Positions 31,194 to 37,981 of a stretch of DNA of 44,050 nt are shown piece by piece; position 1 is the stretch's first letter, and each line of letters starts with the position of its first letter. Below the pieces are notes generated by a model. The model was not told the origin of the DNA, did not search any database, and saw only the letters and a list, made by a program, of their open reading frames with translations. The position numbers were made by a program, and so were the translations under genes. The stretch lies in the IMG/VR virus record IMGVR_UViG_3300020215_000024, positions 1-44,050 of that record. The stretch is one strand, 5' to 3'. The DNA is from a virus.

Positions 31194-31620
31194 CCCGTCC
31201 CTCCCGTTTCTCCTCACCTTGCCCCGAGATGGCCGACTTAATCAGGTCTTGAATGTTTCCACCTTCCCATTCTGCCGGACATCTTCCGCAAACAACGCCA
31301 TAAGCGACATCTAGTGCCTTCGTAAGCCGCTCGACCCGCGCCTCAAGATTATTTCTTTTCTTATTTTCTTCAACAAACCAAGAATGAAATCTACTCTTTA
31401 ACTCATCCAATCTTTCGATTTCTCGTCGCAAAAGACCAACGCAGGTACAATGCTCTTCGTCGTGTCCGCTTTGTTCATCCTTGGCATGAGCCATAGAGTC
31501 TTTCCAGTCCTGAATTTCTGCTTCAAGCCGCGCCTTCTCGCGCTCAAGCTTCGCAATCCGGGCTCTACAATGCAAATGGTCATCCACTCTAATAGGCTCA
31601 TTCTCCGCCGCGCCGCTCAT
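31186..31620 (-). CDS. Coiled-coil protein with cysteine pairs
   Basis: The 144-residue protein has a coiled coil at about residues 18-45 (RARIAKLEREKARLEAEI), HCTCV near 57 and CGRC near 112. It starts with an ATGA overlap. The role is unknown; it may be a scaffold or dimeric metal-binding factor. Confidence 0.65.
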   Translation of the reverse strand: MSGAAENEPIRVDDHLHCRARIAKLEREKARLEAEIQDWKDSMAHAKDEQSGHDEEHCTCVGLLRREIERLDELKSRFHSWFVEENKKRNNLEARVERLTKALDVAYGVVCGRCPAEWEGGNIQDLIKSAISGQGEEKREGRDG

Positions 31621-31853
31621 GACATCTCCTCAAACTTTGGCTTGCGAATATCTTCTTTTGATTTCACATTTGCACAAAGAAATTTATCGCACACATCGGA
31701 CGGTTCAATACCTTCTTGCTTAAGGCGGCAATATCCAAGCCCGATATAAACCCCATGTTTATCCGAGTTAAAATCATAGTAATAGCAGAAGTCACAAATC
31801 GGAATGCACTCATAGCCATCACCGCATTTGTTTTCTCTCGGTACGTCAATCAT
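31617..31853 (-). CDS. Cysteine-rich hypothetical protein
   Basis: The 78-residue protein carries about seven cysteines (KCGDGYECIPICDFCYYY and later GYCRLK, VCDKFLC), likely a metal-bound or disulphide-rich fold. It overlaps genes on both sides. It resembles 30432-30725 in composition and could be related. Confidence 0.65.
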   Translation of the reverse strand: MIDVPRENKCGDGYECIPICDFCYYYDFNSDKHGVYIGLGYCRLKQEGIEPSDVCDKFLCANVKSKEDIRKPKFEEMS

Positions 31854-31912
31854 ACCCGCTCCCGCATCCGTTTTAGGAGGGTGTCTACTAATTCAATCAT
31901 TCGTTCCTGCAC
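31850..31912 (-). CDS. Possible 20-residue leader peptide
   Basis: A GTG with GGAG eight bases upstream opens MQERMIELVDTLLKRMRERV, which ends with an ATGA overlap to the next gene. It may serve translational coupling rather than encode a working protein. Confidence is low because of the size. Confidence 0.3.
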   Translation of the reverse strand: MQERMIELVDTLLKRMRERV

Positions 31913-31958
31913 CTTTTCTTCTCCTTTTAAATTGGGGACGGGGCAGTTGGTACTGCGA

Positions 31959-32300
31959 TCACCAACCCTGTCTCTTTCTAAAAATCCTTGCGTAATGTTT
32001 CTTGCATAAACGCTTAGCATGAGCTTTCTTTCCGCAATCTTTCCCAAGACAAACCGAAGGTGGAAGATGTTGAAGCTGATGATGATAATCACAGAGCCAT
32101 ATAATTTCAGTAGGCTTTGAATAATCATCATGATGCCTCTGAGCTTCTAGCAAACAACCATCAACAGAGCAAGGTTCGGGTTCTTTGTGAACATAAAGAG
32201 CGATGTTTTGCGCTTTAATCTTCATTCGATTTTTGTCTTTATAGCGTTTTGACCGAGCTTTTCCTTTTGCAGAAATAGCATATTTACTATATCTATTCAT
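31959..32300 (-). CDS. HNH-like zinc-binding protein
   Basis: The 113-residue protein has a basic N-terminus, then CSVDGCLLEAQRHHDDYSKP followed by IIWLCDYHHQLQH. That layout (Cys pair, HH, DYSKP, WLCxxHHxxxH) matches small HNH-type nucleases of phages. A second motif, CGKKAHAKRLCKKHYARI, could bind another zinc. Phage HNH proteins cut DNA in packaging or degrade host DNA. I chose the ATG at 32300 with GGAGG upstream. Confidence 0.6.
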   Translation of the reverse strand: MNRYSKYAISAKGKARSKRYKDKNRMKIKAQNIALYVHKEPEPCSVDGCLLEAQRHHDDYSKPTEIIWLCDYHHQLQHLPPSVCLGKDCGKKAHAKRLCKKHYARIFRKRQGW

Positions 32301-32327
32301 TTTTCCTCCTACCACGCCACCCGTCCT

Positions 32328-32508
32328 TTAATTTGTTGGCCAGAGAGGGAAGTCAAATAAAGCTACAGCTTCCGAGGCCTTACGGTTACTCGCTTCCTCC
32401 CTGGCAACTCCGGCGGCGGCAGGATTCCCACTCTGCTCCTCTTAGGACACCGCGCCTTTCGGCTGTCGTCTCTCTAAAAACCGACCTTACCTGGTTATTT
32501 CTAACCAC
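32328..32508 (-). pseudogene. Region between genes with two incompatible reading frames (possible frameshifted gene)
   Basis: The 200-bp gap between 32528 and 32300 has no intact ORF. From GTG at 32508 one frame encodes MVRNNQVRSVFRETTAERRG... . A second frame, open up to the stop at 32328-32330, encodes a protein-like sequence ending ASNRKASEAVALFDFPLWPT but lacks a start codon. A frameshift would join them. Alternatively the minus-strand RNA is structured: TGGTTA-GAAA-TAACCA and GCC-GAAA-GGC are tetraloop hairpins in the same stretch. Confidence 0.35.
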
Positions 32509-32527
32509 GCCGCCAGAAAACCACGTG

Positions 32528-32677
32528 TTAATCCTTGTATATTTTCTCCGACCACATTAAGGCTTCATCTAACTTAGTGATCGTTAATGACTTTGCCCGT
32601 CCATCTTCGTTTGAATCTGCGTTCTTATTAAGCTCCGTTACTAAAGCTCGAATCTTTTCACTAATTTCATGTTTCAT
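32528..32677 (-). CDS. Acb2-like small helical hairpin candidate (49 aa)
   Basis: The 49-residue protein is an acidic two-helix design: MKHEISEKIRALVTELNK, then SLTITKLDEALMWSEKI. The second helix resembles the hairpin proteins of the Acb2/Tad1-type family that bind cyclic nucleotides and block CBASS or Thoeris immunity. The similarity is by eye and short. GGGAG lies six bases before the ATG. Confidence 0.4.
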   Translation of the reverse strand: MKHEISEKIRALVTELNKNADSNEDGRAKSLTITKLDEALMWSEKIYKD

Positions 32678-32706
32678 CTAATTCTCCCTTTCCCGCTCGG
32701 GGGCGG

Positions 32707-32994
32707 TTACATCTGCTCCATGTAAGTTTTAATTCTTATCGCTATTTCTTCTTTTGGAACTTCAGCCATACCAGAAAGAAGCTCCTTAACCATCGGGTCG
32801 CTAGACAACTTCCTGAACTCCTCCTCACTGTACTCCTTAAACTTTTCCCGCATATAACGAACCTGAGAAAAATGAGAACCGTTCAAAGGACTGGATATAC
32901 CCATAAGTTGATTAATTATTTGCTTTTGTCTGTTAGCATCACTTGCAAATCCATTTCCAATTCCGCCAAAAGAATATAAAGGGGAAATAGCCAC
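32707..32994 (-). CDS. Hypothetical protein
   Basis: The 95-residue protein begins MAISPLYSFGGIGNGFASDA, with a helical acidic C-terminus. It starts two bases after the stop of the previous gene. I cannot assign it. Confidence 0.65.
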   Translation of the reverse strand: MAISPLYSFGGIGNGFASDANRQKQIINQLMGISSPLNGSHFSQVRYMREKFKEYSEEEFRKLSSDPMVKELLSGMAEVPKEEIAIRIKTYMEQM

Positions 32995-32996
32995 AT

Positions 32997-33473
32997 TCAG
33001 CCCTCCGTCTTACCGAGGATGTCATCAATCTTCACGTCATCATCCCACTGATCAATGAAGAAGATGTCAGCGCAACCATTAATCTTACCAAATATAATCG
33101 GATCAGGTTTTGGAGCGGTTGCCTCATGTGTCACAGTCTCAAGCTTCGCAACATCAAAGCCGTCGAAGCAGTTAAGCGCCTTAGCTTTCCTCATAGACTC
33201 AAGAACATTCTGAGGAGGAAGGTCTTTGTAATTCTTAATGTCGATAAAGCAGAGACGATCATAGCTGTAGCACTTTCCGTACTTATTACTCCACTCCTTT
33301 AACGTCTTCGCCTTAAGAGCATTTTGAAAACGCTCAATCACGACAGGGGAGACGAAGCGGAAGTTCTCATAAGCAATCAATAGCTTCCGTTTAAATTCCA
33401 ATTTACGTTCAAGATCATTTGCCGCCGTTTCAAGTCCAAGCTCTCTAAGTTCAGCTACGGTTGTTTCCATCAC
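32997..33473 (-). CDS. Conserved-looking phage protein of unknown function
   Basis: The 158-residue protein has a helical N-terminus, a middle with CYSYDRLCFIDIKNYKDLPP and a C-terminal segment PDPIIFGKINGCADIFFIDQ ending in WDDDVKI. I recall this pattern from recombination-linked phage proteins of unknown role. It has no motif for an enzyme I can name. AAAGGAGAGCG precedes the double ATG. Confidence 0.7.
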   Translation of the reverse strand: MMETTVAELRELGLETAANDLERKLEFKRKLLIAYENFRFVSPVVIERFQNALKAKTLKEWSNKYGKCYSYDRLCFIDIKNYKDLPPQNVLESMRKAKALNCFDGFDVAKLETVTHEATAPKPDPIIFGKINGCADIFFIDQWDDDVKIDDILGKTEG

Positions 33474-33582
33474 GCTCTCCTTTAGGTTTATCCTTCATTG
33501 TTAATTGCCGCTTCATCTCCTCATCCAGATCCTCATTCGCTACCCATGAGGGAAGTTCGGAATACTTACTGTCCCGGTTCAT
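33451..33582 (-). CDS. Short hypothetical protein (43 aa)
   Basis: The ATG overlaps the upstream stop as ATGA. The product MNRDSKYSELPSWVANEDLD... is acidic then basic. Its 3' end overlaps the next gene by 23 bp. Confidence 0.5.
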   Translation of the reverse strand: MNRDSKYSELPSWVANEDLDEEMKRQLTMKDKPKGERDGNNRS

Positions 33583-33788
33583 AGGCCCTCCGCTTCGCCC
33601 GCATCATCAGTCTCCGTTGGAACAAAATCGCCAATATCAATTTCTTCTCGCGTTGTTTTAATCCCGTGTTGACTAAGATAATGCTCGATGTGTCTTGCAT
33701 ATTCGTCCCATCCGGGGCAATGGCGACTCGTGCTCATCTTTGATAAAAATGCCCGTCTGCAAACAGCCCAGATATTTAACTTATCCAT
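33579..33788 (-). CDS. Short hypothetical protein
   Basis: ATG at 33788 has GGAG seven bases upstream. The 69-residue product (MDKLNIWAVCRRAFLSKMST...) has a helical N-terminus and an acidic tail. The longer upstream frame is ignored because it would overlap another gene by about 100 bp. Confidence 0.55.
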   Translation of the reverse strand: MDKLNIWAVCRRAFLSKMSTSRHCPGWDEYARHIEHYLSQHGIKTTREEIDIGDFVPTETDDAGEAEGL

Positions 33789-34062
33789 TCGTGACTCCGA
33801 GAAAAGCAAAAGCAACAGCCCGTCCATCCTCGGCCCTTCGGGCCTCGTCAGGCGGAGTGTAAAAGCACCAGACCATTGCACCTTGACGCCCGGAATGAAA
33901 TTGGGTATAATTCTTCCCGTCGCAAGGGGTAGTGCCTGAGCGACCCAGATCGTTGCTAAGACGAACGGAATGAAGCCTCGGCGTAAAAACCGGGGCTTTT
34001 TTCTTTTCAGGGCATTCCGGACGGACTTCAGCCAACGTTTCTGGGCTTTTGCTTTTACTCAC
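33781..34062 (-). CDS. Hypothetical protein antisense to a small RNA unit
   Basis: GTG at 34062 has GGAGG upstream and overlaps the RusA stop; the C-terminus overlaps the following gene. The 93-residue product (MSKSKSPETLAEVRPECPEK...) ends with CFYTPPDEARRAEDGRAVAF. A plus-strand promoter and terminator lie within the same DNA, so either strand, or both, may be used. I recall similar PPDEARR ends in other phage sequences but no function. Confidence 0.45.
   Translation of the reverse strand: MSKSKSPETLAEVRPECPEKKKAPVFTPRLHSVRLSNDLGRSGTTPCDGKNYTQFHSGRQGAMVWCFYTPPDEARRAEDGRAVAFAFLGVTNG
33883..33911 (+). promoter_or_regulatory. Plus-strand promoter of a candidate small RNA
   Basis: TTGACG (33883-33888), 17-bp spacer and a consensus TATAAT (33906-33911), facing right inside the leftward operon. 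No plus-strand gene follows; a terminator lies 65-95 bp downstream. Confidence 0.7.
33918..34007 (+). ncRNA. Candidate phage small RNA (about 90 nt)
   Basis: The RNA would begin near 33918 and end in the terminator. Three stems are visible: GTCGC/GCGAC (33919-33944, with inner AGG/CCT), CGTT/AACG (33951-33967), and the terminator stem. No start codon with SD opens a convincing ORF. It is antisense to 33781-34062 and could base-pair with that mRNA or with host transcripts. No match to a named RNA family is claimed. Confidence 0.6.
33975..34007 (+). terminator. Intrinsic terminator on the plus strand
   Basis: GCCTCGG (33975-33981) pairs with CCGGGGC (33990-33996) and is followed by six T, C and four T. 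It faces right, opposite to surrounding genes, and closes the small RNA unit begun at 33883. Confidence 0.75.
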
Positions 34063-34507
34063 CCTGAGCCTCCGCTTTTTGGAGGCGATGGAGTGGCTCT
34101 TGCTTTTCTTCTTCCACCATCTTCCAGATTTTCACAGCAACTCCAGTTTTAGTTACTTCCTGCACCTTTACCAAACGGAACTCCCACACCTGACTGTCAT
34201 CGAACCCCATCTTCTCCGCCACGATGTCAATCAGCACCTTCGCCATGTTCTGCACGTCCTGTTTCTTCATCGCGCCATTCTTAAAGTACCAATCCTGACT
34301 GACCGCCATCTCAATCCCGAGCATATCTTCCTTCTTCGTATCGAAGGGCGGCACGTACAGCTTCGCCGTGTTTTTATACGCCCTCACTTCGGGCTTCATG
34401 AACACCTGTCTCTTTGCGTAATGAATCTGATACAAGGCGTTCATGGACGGCGGGGGAGTAGGCAACCTGAAGTCAACCGACTTCCCCCGAACCAGTCCAG
34501 AATCCAT
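34055..34507 (-). CDS. rusA: RusA-like Holliday junction resolvase
   Basis: This 150-residue protein fits the RusA family, which resolves four-way DNA junctions as a dimer. The start has FRLPTPPPSMNALYQI, and the catalytic cluster lies in KKQDVQNMAK...IDIVAEKMGFDDSQV (D84, N87, K90, D94, D103, D104), matching the family's D-x-x-N-x-x-K...D...DD order. Its start overlaps the stop of the preceding gene (TAATG). With the ssDNA-binding and Sak4-like proteins it should resolve recombination intermediates before packaging. Confidence 0.78.
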   Translation of the reverse strand: MDSGLVRGKSVDFRLPTPPPSMNALYQIHYAKRQVFMKPEVRAYKNTAKLYVPPFDTKKEDMLGIEMAVSQDWYFKNGAMKKQDVQNMAKVLIDIVAEKMGFDDSQVWEFRLVKVQEVTKTGVAVKIWKMVEEEKQEPLHRLQKAEAQGE

Positions 34508-35043
34508 TAAGCCACTAACTTCTTAAATGACTTAATCCGTTCACGCAAAACGCCCGTCTTCTTGCGCTTCGGCTTCCCGTTTTGATCCAGATCGTTCGGA
34601 TCAGCGACGGTTTCTTCTTCATGAATGATGTTGATGAGAAGTTCGCGGCCAAGAAGGGAAGCGCAGAACTCATCATTGATCTTGACATCCTTCAGATCAA
34701 GTTCAAGCGCCTGACAGAACTGTTTAAAACCAAGCAAGTGTTGCTTTGTCTTGTACCAGTTTGAGTTCTTCGTGGCAGGGTTGGCCCATACGCAAAGATC
34801 CATGAAGCCGGGGAACACTTTCTTGTTGGCGAACTTCATCTCATCACCAACCATGATCCCATCCACAATCGCCAGCTCAAGTTTTAGCGACTTCAAATCC
34901 TTGTCCTTGCTTGTTTCAACGCTGGCCTTATCAATCCGCACTTTAACGTTCTGCGCGACAGGTAACATCTCCTGCCTAACTTCCGTCAAGTCACCGACTG
35001 AAACTTCATTAATCACATCAAATCCCACTTGTTCATCACTCAT
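34507..35043 (-). CDS. Candidate ssDNA-binding protein of the recombination module
   Basis: This 178-residue, beta-rich protein (KLELAIVDGIMVGDEMKFAN; later LGRELLINIIHEE) sits between the RusA and Sak4-like genes. Sak4 operons often encode an OB-fold SSB at this place. Acidic residues are spread through the N-terminus, and the C-terminus is basic rather than acidic, which is not the usual SSB tail. I call it by context only. Confidence 0.55.
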   Translation of the reverse strand: MSDEQVGFDVINEVSVGDLTEVRQEMLPVAQNVKVRIDKASVETSKDKDLKSLKLELAIVDGIMVGDEMKFANKKVFPGFMDLCVWANPATKNSNWYKTKQHLLGFKQFCQALELDLKDVKINDEFCASLLGRELLINIIHEEETVADPNDLDQNGKPKRKKTGVLRERIKSFKKLVA

Positions 35044-35082
35044 TGTATTGCTCCTTGTTTTAATTTAAGGTCATCTGACCTT

Positions 35083-35871
35083 TTATTTCGTTGCGGTTGT
35101 TACACTGTTTGCTTTCTTAATTTCCTCAATAATCCTTGCGTAAGAAACGTTCTCAACGATCTCCGGCAAGTTGTAGCGATTCTTCGCGTTCCTCTGCGCT
35201 CCCTTCTGACAGCGAGCCATGTACGCATAGCTCTTACCGTCTGCCGCTTTCTTTTTATCTAGGTACAAAGACGCGCTGAACATTCCTTCAACCTTTTCCC
35301 TGAACCCACCTAAAATATTGGGGACAATCGGCGTGGTCTTATCAGACTTGCGTTCCATCGCCTCATCGCCCTCGACCTGTTCGTGGCAAGTCACAATGAC
35401 ATTGCCGGGGAAGGAAAGGAGGCGTGTTAACGTGAAGTTGTAGAGCCAGCGGGAGAGATTGCCGTACATGCCGCGAGTATCAAGTAAGCCTTGATTCGTC
35501 ACGAGCTTCTCGTACTTATTAATGTAGATCCACCGATTCTCAGACAGGAAGCTCATGTTGTCGAGGCCAAGCGTCTCCACTTTTCCTTCCTTAGCATCCT
35601 GATGCGCCTTTGTGATGAAGCTATCCATCCGTGCAAACGTGTCCTTAATATCCTCGGTCGGGGAGGGGATGAACTCTTCTGCGTATACAAGGTTATTCAG
35701 AAGCGCACTGTTTGACCGCGCTGTATCAAGACCGTTTGGCTCAGTCCCGATATAGGCAATCTTTGGACACGTAAACAGGAAGTGCGTCTTACCTGAACCC
35801 GCTGGGCCATTTGCAAGGGCCTTAATTGTCTGCTTCGCTTCACCGCTAATAATCTGCTCTTTCGTAATCAC
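35083..35871 (-). CDS. Sak4-like RecA-fold recombinase ATPase
   Basis: This 262-residue protein has a Walker A GPAGSGKTH at 22-30, a Walker B VETLGLDNMSF around D104, and a late strand VIVTCHEQVE near 158. Sak4 proteins are minimal RecA-like ATPases that anneal phage DNA together with an SSB. The size and motifs match. GTG at 35871 overlaps the preceding stop as GTGA. It is flanked by an SSB candidate and a Cas4-like nuclease, the usual recombination set. Confidence 0.75.
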   Translation of the reverse strand: MITKEQIISGEAKQTIKALANGPAGSGKTHFLFTCPKIAYIGTEPNGLDTARSNSALLNNLVYAEEFIPSPTEDIKDTFARMDSFITKAHQDAKEGKVETLGLDNMSFLSENRWIYINKYEKLVTNQGLLDTRGMYGNLSRWLYNFTLTRLLSFPGNVIVTCHEQVEGDEAMERKSDKTTPIVPNILGGFREKVEGMFSASLYLDKKKAADGKSYAYMARCQKGAQRNAKNRYNLPEIVENVSYARIIEEIKKANSVTTATK

Positions 35872-36698
35872 GCCTTCACCTCAATTTTCCGTTGATACAA
35901 CAGTTCTAATATTTGCGGATCGTCCGCACTTTTGCACAGGTCGCTAAACTCGCAGTAGTTACACAGGCCGTTGAAGGCCTTGGGAAACACATCATCCTTC
36001 TGAGCGAATTCCATCATGCGCTTCCATTTGGTATCAGACCTTTTCCAATCATCAATCTGCTCATTTGTCCGAGGGAATAGGTTTCGCTCAAATTTCTGAT
36101 AGTGTCCTGCTGGCTCACCCTTATACATCCGCTTCCGATGCCCAACCGCAATCCCGTTGATCCAGAACCCAGCGCAACTCCCGTACTCCTGCCTGATATG
36201 CTCCGTATACATCGTGACTTGAGCATCCAGCTCATACCGCTTCCAAAACGAATACTTCATCTTCTCCGTTGTCGTGGTCTTATGATCCCAGGCGTACACG
36301 GTCTGAGAGGGGATGTGCATCGCGACGATATCAATGATGACGTTATGAGAATCCTCACCGTTAAGCACCTTTCCCTTCACCTCAACCTTAAGAATCTTCC
36401 AGTCCTTGTCTTGCTCCCGGTAGAACTCGATGTAGTTCTTGAGGCAGAGGATGCCGCCTTCTTGAGACTTGGCTTCATCAGAAGGGTTGAGGTCAGCCGG
36501 ATACGCCGAGACAAACGCCTTTTCCACATCAGACCATTGACCGCCAAGATAGTGAGCCTGTAACCCGGCATGAATCGCAGAGCCCCACACGGAGTCATTC
36601 TGAAACTCTTGCTTATCAATCCGCTCAAGACACTCGACATACTTAAGCTGATACTGCCTCGGGCACCCGTTGAAACAACTGACTCGGCTGTGACTCAT
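35868..36698 (-). CDS. Cas4-like PD-(D/E)XK nuclease with Fe-S cluster cysteines
   Basis: This 276-residue protein belongs to the RecB/Cas4 nuclease group. It has SRVSCFNGCPRQYQLKY at the N-terminus (C8, C12), H43, a nuclease core with D123 in IIDIVAMHI and DHKTTT (D138, K140), Q160-Y164, and a C-terminal CNYCEFSDLC (C246, C249, C255). The N-terminal plus three C-terminal cysteines suit a 4Fe-4S cluster. It would process DNA ends for the Sak4-like protein. No CRISPR repeats are present, so a Cas4 adaptation role is not indicated. Confidence 0.8.
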   Translation of the reverse strand: MSHSRVSCFNGCPRQYQLKYVECLERIDKQEFQNDSVWGSAIHAGLQAHYLGGQWSDVEKAFVSAYPADLNPSDEAKSQEGGILCLKNYIEFYREQDKDWKILKVEVKGKVLNGEDSHNVIIDIVAMHIPSQTVYAWDHKTTTTEKMKYSFWKRYELDAQVTMYTEHIRQEYGSCAGFWINGIAVGHRKRMYKGEPAGHYQKFERNLFPRTNEQIDDWKRSDTKWKRMMEFAQKDDVFPKAFNGLCNYCEFSDLCKSADDPQILELLYQRKIEVKA

Positions 36699-36940
36699 CC
36701 TTCCGCCTCAATCACTCTCGGCCACCCATTCTCAAGATCAATCGTCCTTATCCCAAACTCCGTAAAGATCGGACTTGTCCAGCCCTTCTCACAGGCCGTG
36801 AGTACCGCGCCATAGATAGACTCCCGTGTCGTGTACGGCCCATCACACATCTTGATGAACTCATTCTCAGCCACTTGATCGTAATCATCACAGTGAATCC
36901 CGCACTTAAAGGCCCGTCCATTCGGCAACTTTGTCCTCAT
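36695..36940 (-). CDS. Hypothetical protein
   Basis: The 81-residue protein begins MRTKLPNGRAFKCGIHCDDYD and is mixed alpha/beta. It is linked by ATGA overlaps to the Cas4-like gene downstream and to the gene upstream. No motif is recognised. Confidence 0.65.
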   Translation of the reverse strand: MRTKLPNGRAFKCGIHCDDYDQVAENEFIKMCDGPYTTRESIYGAVLTACEKGWTSPIFTEFGIRTIDLENGWPRVIEAEG

Positions 36941-37164
36941 AAATTCTCCCTCACAATCATGCTTAACCCCGCCTTCATCTTCTCCTCACGCTCCTTCAAA
37001 AGTTTTGGCCCGAGACTTACAATCGTCTGTAGCGCATCCGCCGTAATCGCGAAATAATCAACCTCTCTCTTCGTTGCCGGATCAATAATGCCGCCGTCAT
37101 AGTAAAGCTCATTGTCATCGGCCTCGATCTCGAACCCGCCGAATTTGTTAAGTATCAAGCGCAT
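36937..37164 (-). CDS. Hypothetical protein
   Basis: ATG at 37164 overlaps the upstream stop (TGATG). The 75-residue product has a beta start (RLILNKFGGFEIEADDNELY) and a helical tail. The longer start at 37209 would overlap the upstream gene. Confidence 0.6.
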   Translation of the reverse strand: MRLILNKFGGFEIEADDNELYYDGGIIDPATKREVDYFAITADALQTIVSLGPKLLKEREEKMKAGLSMIVRENL

Positions 37165-37457
37165 CACGCCCCCTTTTTGTAAAAGTAAAATCCTTCCGGT
37201 TTCTCGCACACGCCAACTTTAATCTTCAGCTTCTTCGCTTGCTGATTTACGCATCCCCGAATTTGTTGCACATCCTTGACTCTCGTGCCCATCTCAACTA
37301 AATCCGACTTCGTAAGAAAAATACTCTTTGATCCATCCAAGTTCGCAATCGCTACTGCAATCTCGCCCCAGCACCGAGACTTTCCGACACTTGCCTCCAT
37401 CGGCTTATCCACGATCTTAAACTTGTTCATACTCTTCACTAATGTTGCCCCTGTCAT
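37164..37457 (-). CDS. Hypothetical protein
   Basis: The 97-residue protein contains MNKFKIVDKPMEASVGKSRC and SIFLTKSDLVEMGTRVKDVQ, a helix-turn-helix-like charged end followed by a basic C-terminus (KKLKIKVGVCEKPEG). A DNA-binding role is possible but unproven. GGAGG lies four bases before the ATG. Confidence 0.6.
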   Translation of the reverse strand: MTGATLVKSMNKFKIVDKPMEASVGKSRCWGEIAVAIANLDGSKSIFLTKSDLVEMGTRVKDVQQIRGCVNQQAKKLKIKVGVCEKPEGFYFYKKGA

Positions 37458-37633
37458 AAAACCTCCGACCTCTTTAATGGTTCCTGTTTAGAATTACGTG
37501 TTATTAACTTAATCTCTGCCTGTCCCTCCTGAAGCGCCGACATATACACCGCAATCGCGGCTAGTCTCCCCAGTACCGGGCGAAAGTACGGCTCACCTTT
37601 CAGATACACCTGATACAAGGGGAGGGGAGTCAT
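37454..37633 (-). CDS. Hypothetical protein (59 aa)
   Basis: I place the start at ATG 37633 because it overlaps the upstream stop as ATGA. A TTG-initiated longer frame is rejected since it runs through the small membrane-protein gene. The product MTPLPLYQVYLKGEPYFRPV... is basic with an amphipathic helix (AAIAVYMSALQEGQ). Confidence 0.55.
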   Translation of the reverse strand: MTPLPLYQVYLKGEPYFRPVLGRLAAIAVYMSALQEGQAEIKLITRNSKQEPLKRSEVL

Positions 37634-37713
37634 GGGCGCACCAAAATAGCCAAGGTATTGAGTCCAAGAAAAAACCATATTGTGATGAGGATTACCCAAT
37701 CTTTCCTAGTCAC
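37630..37713 (-). CDS. Single-span membrane microprotein (27 aa)
   Basis: GTG at 37713 overlaps the preceding stop (GTGA) and its TGA overlaps the next ATG, giving a coupled 27-residue ORF (MTRKDWVILITIWFFLGLNT...). The charged N-terminus and single helix look like a real membrane peptide. The function is unknown. Confidence 0.5.
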   Translation of the reverse strand: MTRKDWVILITIWFFLGLNTLAILVRP

Positions 37714-37874
37714 GACTCGACCTCGCGTCCAGTTTCCAGCTCAAACCACCTGTAGTCCGGCCAGTTGTCGTGATCGAGGGCTACGAGTTTTCCATCTCCT
37801 GAATATGCCGCGATATCAGCGTCCCACTTGTGAGCTAATTGATTAGCCTTGCGTTCAAATTCGCCGGTGGTCAT
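37710..37874 (-). CDS. Short hypothetical protein (54 aa)
   Basis: ATGA with the upstream gene and GTGA with the next one bracket this frame. The product has ADIAAYSGDGKLVALDHDNW followed by RWFELETGREVES; the strand order hints at a small beta domain. I recognise no family. Confidence 0.6.
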   Translation of the reverse strand: MTTGEFERKANQLAHKWDADIAAYSGDGKLVALDHDNWPDYRWFELETGREVES

Positions 37875-37981
37875 GGTTCAACATCCCTTATGGCATCCGC
37901 TAATTTCTTCGCCGCTGACTCAATCGAATTTCCCAAACTCATAAGTCCAGCTAATAAAATTATTGCTGATAATTCGCTCAT
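37871..37981 (-). CDS. Short hypothetical protein (36 aa)
   Basis: The product MSELSAIILLAGLMSLGNSI... has a moderately hydrophobic N-terminal helix, possibly membrane-associated, and a charged tail. ATGA overlaps join it to both neighbours. Confidence 0.5.
   Translation of the reverse strand: MSELSAIILLAGLMSLGNSIESAAKKLADAIRDVEP

Noticed and set aside
32333-32560. Plus-strand ORF in the gap between 32300 and 32528
   Set aside because: No SD, Arg/Pro/Leu-rich shadow composition, and no plus-strand promoter; the minus-strand interpretation fits the operon better.
35868-36698. Cas4-like nuclease as evidence of a CRISPR system
   Set aside because: No CRISPR repeats or other cas genes are visible; Cas4-like nucleases are common in phage recombination modules.
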